64,000 bases of DNA, taken from the NCBI GenBank assembly GCA_943368475.1, contig CALRLF020000014.1, forward strand, positions 1 through 64,000, given 5' to 3'. Source of the DNA: UBA1930 sp943368475 (lineage in GTDB: Bacteria > Bacteroidota > Bacteroidia > Chitinophagales > Chitinophagaceae). Positions 58,751-64,000 of this stretch are shown here, one piece after another. Below the pieces are notes generated by a model. It did not search any database. It was not told the origin of the DNA and worked only from the letters and a program-made list of their open reading frames with translations. Both the position numbers and the translations under genes were made by a program. Numbering within the stretch: position 1 is the stretch's first letter; each line of letters begins with the position of its first letter.

Positions 58751-60973
58751 ATGAAGAAATTGTTGATTGGTTTTTGGTACAGCTTGCCTATACAATTGTT
58801 TTTACTGCACTTTCGCAGGTACCAAATTTTTTTAGTTTTTTGGTATATTTTGTTTGCTACAGTAGGTGGCAGTTTTATGGAAAGCTTTGGAGCCAGTTCT
58901 TTGTATTTAGCTCCTGAATATTACAATGAAGTAAGCTTTTTTAGTACGGCTATTGTAGGTGGTGCAATTGGTGTTTTTATTATGAGCTGGCATATTACCA
59001 CCTTTATTTTGCATAGAAAACATATTCAGTTTTTGGCAACAACGGCACAGCCTTTTTTAAAATTTTGCATTAACAATAGTATTATTCCATTATTTTTTTT
59101 GTTGTACTATTTTTTTACAGCAATTGATTATGATGCCAATAAAGAGTTGATGAATACCTGGCAAATTGTTGTTTTAGTTGGTGGTTTTTTAGTTGGGCTT
59201 TTATTATCTATTTTAATTGCTTTTGTTTATTTTTTTGGAGCCGATAGAACCATTTACAAAAGCATGCAGTTAGACATTCATTCGGCCAATGCCAATTATA
59301 AAACTGTGGTTGAAACAAATCCTTTACCCAATGAAAAACATGAAATTAGAATTGATTGGTTTTTAAGTGCAAGATTACATTTACGCAAACCAAGAGATAT
59401 TAGGCATTATAGCCAGGCTTTTTTAGATGGCATTTTTAAGCGTCATCATTTAGTTACGGTAATTGCTTTTTTTATTGCTTTTATTTTTTTAGTTGGCATT
59501 GGCTTTACGTCGGATAGCAGGTTGTTTCAAATACCTGCAGCTGCAAGTATCACTATATTTTTTGCATTGCTCATTGCAGTTGGTGGAGCATTTTCGGTAT
59601 TTCTAAAAAGTTGGAGTATTCCATTGGTAATGCTTATTTATGTTAGTTTAAACTATCTCTACGAGCAAAATATTATCAATCCAACCAATAAAGCCTATGG
59701 CATTAATTATTGGAATAAAGAAGAACGCCCCAACTACAACAGAGAAAGTTTATTGGCATTAGCCAGCGATGAAAATATGGAAGCTGATAAAAAAGCATTC
59801 GTACAAAGGTTGAATGCTTGGAAAGCAAAACAAAAAGAAGAAAAACCAGTTTTATATATTATCAATACCAGTGGTGGTGGCGTACGTAGTGCAACATTTA
59901 CCTTTAATGTTTTACAACGTTTAGATAGTTTAATGCAAGGCGATTTAATGAAAAAAACATTATTTATTAATGGAGCTTCTGGTGGGTTGTTAGGTGCTGC
60001 TTATTTTAGAGAACTCTATCATTTAAAATCAAAAAATCCAAGAATTAATTTGCAAAACAAAATCTATATCGATGATATTTCTAAAGATTTATTGAACCCC
60101 TTATTTTCTTCTTTTGTAAGCAGAGACATTATTGGGCCAGTACAAAAATTTACTGTTGGTGAGTATGAATATATAAAAGACAGGGGCTATGCATTTGAGC
60201 AAAAACTACACGACAATACCAATGGTTATTTAAATAAAAGTTTAAAAGAGTATACCGACGCAGAAAATAGAGCTTTAATACCAACCATGTTTTTTAATAG
60301 TGTGGTTAGTAGGGATGGTCGAAAAATGATTATGTGTACACAACCTGTTCGTTTTTTAATGAGACCAGCAACCGATAGTAATAAAATTGTTGTACAAGAC
60401 CCCGATGCTATTGATTTTAATAGTTTCTTTTCTAAGCAAAACAGCATCAACATTCGTATTTCCAGTGCATTAAGAATGAATGCGACTTTCCCTTATGTAC
60501 TGCCCAATGTTTGGTTGCCAACCAATCCTGTTATTGATGTTATGGATGCTGGTATCAGAGATAATTTTGGACAAGAAAATACGCTGCGTTTTATTGAAGT
60601 TTTTAAAGATTGGTTAAAAGAAAATACCAGTAAAGTAGTGATCATTCAAATACGTGATAGAAGCATTAGCGATTGGGATAAACCTTATGAAAGTAAAACT
60701 TTGGTAAGCATGTTTACCAAACCAGCTTTTTTATTGCAGTATAATTGGTTTAAGTTGCAAGATTATTATCAAAATGGACAGTTAGAATACCTGAGTGAAA
60801 GCTATGGAAACAACATTGAAAGAATTTGCTTTCAATATGTTGCTTCAGCAAAAGATAAAGCAGCCAGTTTAAGTTTTCATTTAACAGCAAGAGAGAAAGC
60901 CGAGATTGCTGCGTCGCTAAAAAGCCAAGTAAATAATCAAGAGTTTGGTAAGCTTAAAAAAATGATGAACTAA
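58751..60973 (+). CDS. Membrane-fused patatin-like phospholipase
   Basis: The protein of 740 residues has about seven membrane segments in residues 15-315, split by soluble loops. The patatin catalytic domain occupies about 370-720. It shows the oxyanion loop SGGGVRS (374-380), the nucleophile elbow GASGG with S410, and the acid D599 in DAGIRDNFG, the Ser-Asp dyad of the family. Patatins hydrolyse acyl ester bonds of phospholipids or neutral lipids. Fusing the lipase to a polytopic membrane domain suggests that it works at the inner membrane on its own lipids. It is followed by a toxin-antitoxin pair. Confidence 0.85.
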   Translation: MKKLLIGFWYSLPIQLFLLHFRRYQIFLVFWYILFATVGGSFMESFGASSLYLAPEYYNEVSFFSTAIVGGAIGVFIMSWHITTFILHRKHIQFLATTAQPFLKFCINNSIIPLFFLLYYFFTAIDYDANKELMNTWQIVVLVGGFLVGLLLSILIAFVYFFGADRTIYKSMQLDIHSANANYKTVVETNPLPNEKHEIRIDWFLSARLHLRKPRDIRHYSQAFLDGIFKRHHLVTVIAFFIAFIFLVGIGFTSDSRLFQIPAAASITIFFALLIAVGGAFSVFLKSWSIPLVMLIYVSLNYLYEQNIINPTNKAYGINYWNKEERPNYNRESLLALASDENMEADKKAFVQRLNAWKAKQKEEKPVLYIINTSGGGVRSATFTFNVLQRLDSLMQGDLMKKTLFINGASGGLLGAAYFRELYHLKSKNPRINLQNKIYIDDISKDLLNPLFSSFVSRDIIGPVQKFTVGEYEYIKDRGYAFEQKLHDNTNGYLNKSLKEYTDAENRALIPTMFFNSVVSRDGRKMIMCTQPVRFLMRPATDSNKIVVQDPDAIDFNSFFSKQNSINIRISSALRMNATFPYVLPNVWLPTNPVIDVMDAGIRDNFGQENTLRFIEVFKDWLKENTSKVVIIQIRDRSISDWDKPYESKTLVSMFTKPAFLLQYNWFKLQDYYQNGQLEYLSESYGNNIERICFQYVASAKDKAASLSFHLTAREKAEIAASLKSQVNNQEFGKLKKMMN

Positions 60974-61004
60974 TTTTTCCTTAATTTTAGAAAAATGATT
61001 TTCT

Positions 61005-61244
61005 ATGAACGCTACTAAAAAGAATGAGATATTACAAACTTTAGCGGCCACAAACGATGATTCGTTAATAGAAGAAGTATATCAATTAATTCATCCAGAA
61101 TATCAAGTCGAACAAATTAATATGGAGACTTTACCGGTAGACCTTCAAGGCAAAATACAGAACGCTTTAGAAGATTATAAAGCTGGTAGATACATAACCC
61201 AAGAGCAAATGAAACAAAAGGTTGACCAATGGCTTACAAAATAG
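61005..61244 (+). CDS. Antitoxin-like protein of a ParE-type toxin-antitoxin pair
   Basis: This helical protein of 79 residues (KKNEILQTLAATNDDSLIEEVYQLIHPEYQ ... IQNALEDYKAGRYITQEQMKQKVDQWLTK) has the size and C-terminal shape of the short antitoxins that neutralise RelE/ParE toxins. The conserved end DYKAGRYITQEQMKQKV is typical (relative of the Phd/YefM-less, DUF-type antitoxins). Its end overlaps the toxin start by 16 bases. It lacks an obvious DNA-binding motif, though autoregulation is usual in such modules. Confidence 0.75.
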   Translation: MNATKKNEILQTLAATNDDSLIEEVYQLIHPEYQVEQINMETLPVDLQGKIQNALEDYKAGRYITQEQMKQKVDQWLTK

Positions 61245-61528
61245 TTTGGAGTGCTGAAGCTGAAAATGATTTCCTTTCGATTTTCAACTATTTAAAAGAA
61301 AACTGGTCGATATTATCAGCCCAAAAGTTTGCTGAGCATACATTTAAACGATTGGATAAAATAGCTGCTACCAATTATTATAAGCCAAGATCAACATCTA
61401 AATCTGCTATTCAAATAATTAAGTTGGATAAAAAGAATGTTCTGTTTTTTACAATAGATCAAGATTTTATGGTATTGCTAAGTATTTATCCTTACAAAAA
61501 AGACATTACAAAAAGTAAATACTATTAA
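61229..61528 (+). CDS. RelE/ParE-family toxin
   Basis: The protein of 99 residues has the ParE/RelE fold: YKIVWSAEAENDFLSIFNYLKENWS, the helical LSAQKFAEHTFKRLDKIA, then beta strands IQIIKLDKKNVLFFTIDQDFMVLLSIYPYKKD. The pattern of a short helical hairpin and a four-strand sheet fits gyrase- or mRNA-targeting toxins; sequence alone does not tell which. It is the second gene of the pair, as is common. Its stop codon shares bases with that of the convergent lipid kinase gene. Confidence 0.85.
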   Translation: MAYKIVWSAEAENDFLSIFNYLKENWSILSAQKFAEHTFKRLDKIAATNYYKPRSTSKSAIQIIKLDKKNVLFFTIDQDFMVLLSIYPYKKDITKSKYY

Positions 61529-62424
61529 CCTGTAATCAATTTAAAACAATCCTTTAAAATTTGTATATCAAACGAATCGAAAGTTTCTTTTGGCTCTCCG
61601 TCTATATGAAAAGGAGCATGCTTTAAATTATTTATTTTAAGCGATGGTGTTTGAAAGTAGAGTATATTTTTTTGGGTAACATCATCTACCAATTGCTGTA
61701 ATTTATTATTGCCTCTTATTTGTCTAAGTACTGCAAAAGGTAATTTTGCTTTGTTCATTTTTTGAACAATTACAATGTCTAATAATCCATCGTTTAAGCT
61801 TGCATGTGGTGCAATGGTAACATTGTTGCCAAACTGGTTACTATTGGCAATGCTTATAAAAAACGCATCAGTATAAAAAGAAAAATCATCAATAATAATT
61901 TCAAATTGATAAGGCTGAGCCTTAAAAAAATGAATTAAACTTTGGGTGGTATAGGTAAGCAATCCCCTGCTTGCCTTGGTGCTAAATTCATGAGCCACTT
62001 TTGCATCGAACCCAATACCACTAAGCATACAAGAGAATTGACCATTTATTAAAAAAGCATCAGTTGGCTGAGCTGCACCAGTAAAAATTAATGCCAATGC
62101 TGCAGCAGGCTTCATGGGTATATTGGCTGCTCTTGCCAATCCATTACCACTGCCAACAGGTATAATACCAAACTGTACAGGCATGTCGTATAAACTGTTT
62201 ACCAATTGGTTTACAGTACCATCTCCACCAACCATTACTACATCTGTAAAATGTTCGGCAAGAATTCTTTCTTTTAAAAAATTATAATTCCCTTGAGCAT
62301 TGGTAGCAATAATTTCAAAGGGAATACTGTTAGCGGTATTTTCTTTTTCTATCAAGGCTTTAATGCCTTCTTTTTTTGCTGTACCCGAAATAGGATTAAT
62401 CAGGTACGCTATCTTTCTACTCAT
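61525..62424 (-). CDS. Diacylglycerol/sphingosine kinase-like lipid kinase
   Basis: This is a YegS/BmrU-type lipid kinase of 299 residues with the DAGK catalytic motif GGDGT at 66-70 (VVMVGGDGTVNQLVNSL), then IPVGSGNGLAR and GFDAKVAHEFS. The C-terminal beta domain includes ANSNQFGNNVTIAPHASLNDGLLDIVIV and HIDGEPKE. It phosphorylates diacylglycerol, sphingoid base or a similar lipid at the membrane. Its gene ends within the toxin stop codon and is preceded by a short secreted-protein gene 10 bases upstream. Confidence 0.9.
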   Translation of the reverse strand: MSRKIAYLINPISGTAKKEGIKALIEKENTANSIPFEIIATNAQGNYNFLKERILAEHFTDVVMVGGDGTVNQLVNSLYDMPVQFGIIPVGSGNGLARAANIPMKPAAALALIFTGAAQPTDAFLINGQFSCMLSGIGFDAKVAHEFSTKASRGLLTYTTQSLIHFFKAQPYQFEIIIDDFSFYTDAFFISIANSNQFGNNVTIAPHASLNDGLLDIVIVQKMNKAKLPFAVLRQIRGNNKLQQLVDDVTQKNILYFQTPSLKINNLKHAPFHIDGEPKETFDSFDIQILKDCFKLITG

Positions 62425-62434
62425 AATCTACCAT

Positions 62435-62866
62435 TTATTTTATCGCAACCTTACAAAGTAAAACTCTTCTAACCCTTACAGTTGCAGCTTCATTGGGATC
62501 TGCTGGTGTAGCTATTGTATATAATTTATAGGTTTTACCTTTTTCTGTTTTACTAAAAATTTCTTTTAAATCTGCATCAGTTTTACCAACCATTCTGCCA
62601 GTAAAAGCAATTTGCAAATCTTCGTCAGCATCTGTCATCAACATATATTTTCTTATCCAAGTAGTTTCATTTTTAGCATTCGAATTAATAATGCTGAATT
62701 TACCTTCATTCTTTTTACTTAATAAACTAATTGAAACAGTATCATTATTACCATCTAATGATGCCTTTACGCTACTACCTTGAGCATAAATTAGTACAGG
62801 AACTTTTTCTTGTGCAACACATGCTAAAGAAACAAACATGCATAAAAGCAATACAATTTTTTTCAT
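62435..62866 (-). CDS. Secreted protein of unknown function, 143 aa
   Basis: I chose the ATG at 62866 because it starts the signal peptide (MKKIVLLLCMFVSLACVAQ); an ATG at 62887 would add seven residues. The mature part of about 124 residues (EKVPVLIYAQGSSVKASLDGNNDTVSISLLSKKNEGKFSI ... DADEDLQIAFTGRMVGKTDADLKEIF) looks beta-rich without a recognised domain. It is on the same strand as the lipid kinase downstream with only 10 bases between them, so co-transcription is likely, but no shared role can be named. Confidence 0.65.
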   Translation of the reverse strand: MKKIVLLLCMFVSLACVAQEKVPVLIYAQGSSVKASLDGNNDTVSISLLSKKNEGKFSIINSNAKNETTWIRKYMLMTDADEDLQIAFTGRMVGKTDADLKEIFSKTEKGKTYKLYTIATPADPNEAATVRVRRVLLCKVAIK

Positions 62867-62941
62867 AAATAATAAAGTATTTGGCAAAGCTATACAAATA
62901 CATTGCCATACTGTGTTACAATAAAATTCTTTAAAGAAGTA

Positions 62942-63991
62942 TTACCATTTTAGTAAGGCACTTGCCCAAGTAAAACCACTACCAAATGCTGCAAGGCAAA
63001 CCAAATCTCCATCTTTTATTTTACCAGCCTCCCAAGCTTCACACAATGCAATAGGCACACTTGCAGCTGTGGTGTTGCCATATTTTTGAATATTGTTGTG
63101 TACTTGATCATCTCTCAATTGTAGCTTTTGTTGTACAAATTGGGCAATACGCAAATTGGCCTGGTGCGGTATTAGCATATTTAAATCTGCAACAGTTAAC
63201 CCATTTGCAGTTAACGACTCTACAATTACTTCAGGAAATTTTACAATGGCTTTTTTAAACACACTCGGGCCATCCATAAACGGATAAATCTGTCCATCAT
63301 CAATCATCGCATGACTAAAAAACATTTGCCCAATTTCAGCATCATCAAAGCTGGCATATTTTTCTTCTTTCCAATGATTGGCATGTGTACCAGGATTGTA
63401 CATGGCCAATATTTCAGCACTATCGCCATCGCTGTGTAAATGTGTACTTAAAATACCTTTATTGGCATCATCTGTTGGTTGTAAAATAACAGCACCAGCA
63501 CCATCACCAAAAATGACACTCACATTACGTCCTCTCGTTGTAAAATCTAAACCAAAACTGTGTTTTTCACTACCAATTACCAATATGTTTTTGTACATAC
63601 CAGTTTTAATAAATTGATCAGCAACACTTAATGCATACACAAATCCACTACACTGGTTACGAATATCCAATGCACCAATTTCTTTCATTTTCATGGCACG
63701 TTGTACCAACACACCACAACCAGGAAAATAATAATCGGGAGAAAGGGTTGCAAAAATTATAAAGTCAACATCTTGTGCAGTAATGCCAGCTCTTTCAATA
63801 GCAATGGTAGCAGCTTCTACAGCCATTGTAGTGGTGGTTTCTTCAGTACGGTGAGCGTATCTACGTTCTTTAATACCAGTACGTTCTTGTATCCACTCAT
63901 CGCTGGTTTCCATATACTTCAATAAATCATTATTGGTAACTACATTTTCAGGCACATATTTACCAATACCAGCTATTTTACTTCTAGGCAT
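62942..63991 (-). CDS. fabH: Beta-ketoacyl-ACP synthase III (FabH-like)
   Basis: The enzyme condenses acetyl-CoA (or a branched acyl-CoA) with malonyl-ACP to start fatty-acid synthesis. The Cys-His-Asn triad is complete: C114 in NQCSGFVYAL, H276 in PHQANLRI and N306 in YGNTTAAS. The conserved start KYVPENVVTNNDLLKYMETSDEWIQERTGIKERRY fits the family, and the length of 349 is slightly above E. coli FabH (317). The extra part is around residues 195-240 (NPGTHANHWKEEKYASFDDA), as in the FabH-like group widespread in Bacteroidota. No other fab gene is near, so it may be a second, specialised copy. Confidence 0.9.
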   Translation of the reverse strand: MPRSKIAGIGKYVPENVVTNNDLLKYMETSDEWIQERTGIKERRYAHRTEETTTTMAVEAATIAIERAGITAQDVDFIIFATLSPDYYFPGCGVLVQRAMKMKEIGALDIRNQCSGFVYALSVADQFIKTGMYKNILVIGSEKHSFGLDFTTRGRNVSVIFGDGAGAVILQPTDDANKGILSTHLHSDGDSAEILAMYNPGTHANHWKEEKYASFDDAEIGQMFFSHAMIDDGQIYPFMDGPSVFKKAIVKFPEVIVESLTANGLTVADLNMLIPHQANLRIAQFVQQKLQLRDDQVHNNIQKYGNTTAASVPIALCEAWEAGKIKDGDLVCLAAFGSGFTWASALLKW

Positions 63992-64000
63992 ATCAATCGT

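Noticed and set aside
1..64000. tRNA, rRNA or tmRNA genes
   Set aside because: I looked through intergenic stretches for cloverleaf T-arm sequences (GGTTCGAATCC type) and found none.

Overview
The window is chromosomal DNA of a member of the Bacteroidota. It is visibly AT-rich and gene-dense. Lineage markers are a type IX secretion (T9SS) sorting domain, a SusC/SusD pair, GldC, a DUF6089 outer-membrane protein, LptC after coaX, DUF5522, a carboxylesterase/CBS/NAD-kinase cluster and a YfhO-type membrane protein. The gene set and the style of the intergenic repeats fit Chitinophagaceae or a close relative, but this is an inference without a phylogenetic marker. I see no rRNA, tRNA, CRISPR array, prophage or complete insertion sequence. 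Most of the window is ordinary core genome.

Layout. 1-5500: end of a T9SS-secreted protein, an alkyltransferase-like protein lacking the acceptor cysteine, DUF5522-trmB, a gene-poor stretch with strong RNA hairpins (2700-2970), an antitoxin-like small gene, meaB and an O-antigen ligase-like protein. 5500-14200: a family 2 glycosyltransferase, the coaX-porin-lptC operon, and a minus-strand envelope/NAD-kinase/CBS/hydrolase series. 14200-24700: CvpA, YqeY, GldC, a family 4 glycosyltransferase, a plug-only TonB-type protein, rpoN (sigma-54) with a small lipoprotein gene inserted behind it between direct repeats, a PAP2-like protein, an L,D-transpeptidase-type protein and an MMPL/RND protein. 25000-29640: a SusC/SusD nutrient-uptake operon closed by a strong terminator. 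29700-46500: housekeeping and membrane genes (acyltransferase, obgE, LRR-kinase, 3-hydroxyacyl-CoA dehydrogenase, MerR regulator, methyltransferase, YfhO protein, MscS channel, gatB, thioredoxin-like proteins, a PfkB kinase, korB).

46500-55260 is the most distinctive part. A secreted TPR-CHAT protease-like protein with a C-terminal membrane anchor meets tail-to-tail a TPR-bearing anti-sigma-like protein and an ECF sigma factor. Divergent from the sigma factor is an operon of three exported proteins: OmpA-like, DUF4412-like, and an ELWxxDGT-repeat protein with a T9SS tail. I propose this as a candidate signalling unit in which the periplasmic CHAT protein controls release of the sigma factor. 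55300-64000 returns to core genes (threonylcarbamoyl-AMP synthase, RNase HII, heme A synthase), then a DUF1003 protein, a membrane-fused patatin-like lipase, a ParE-type toxin-antitoxin pair, a lipid kinase and FabH.

Intergenic regions carry several repeat families: a purine-rich repeat (5470 and, inverted, 42343), a GTGCGACGCAAC-containing element (34376 and 56803), REP-like palindromes (32239, 44712, 44759), and a degenerate CCACAGAG/TTTGTG family at about seven places.
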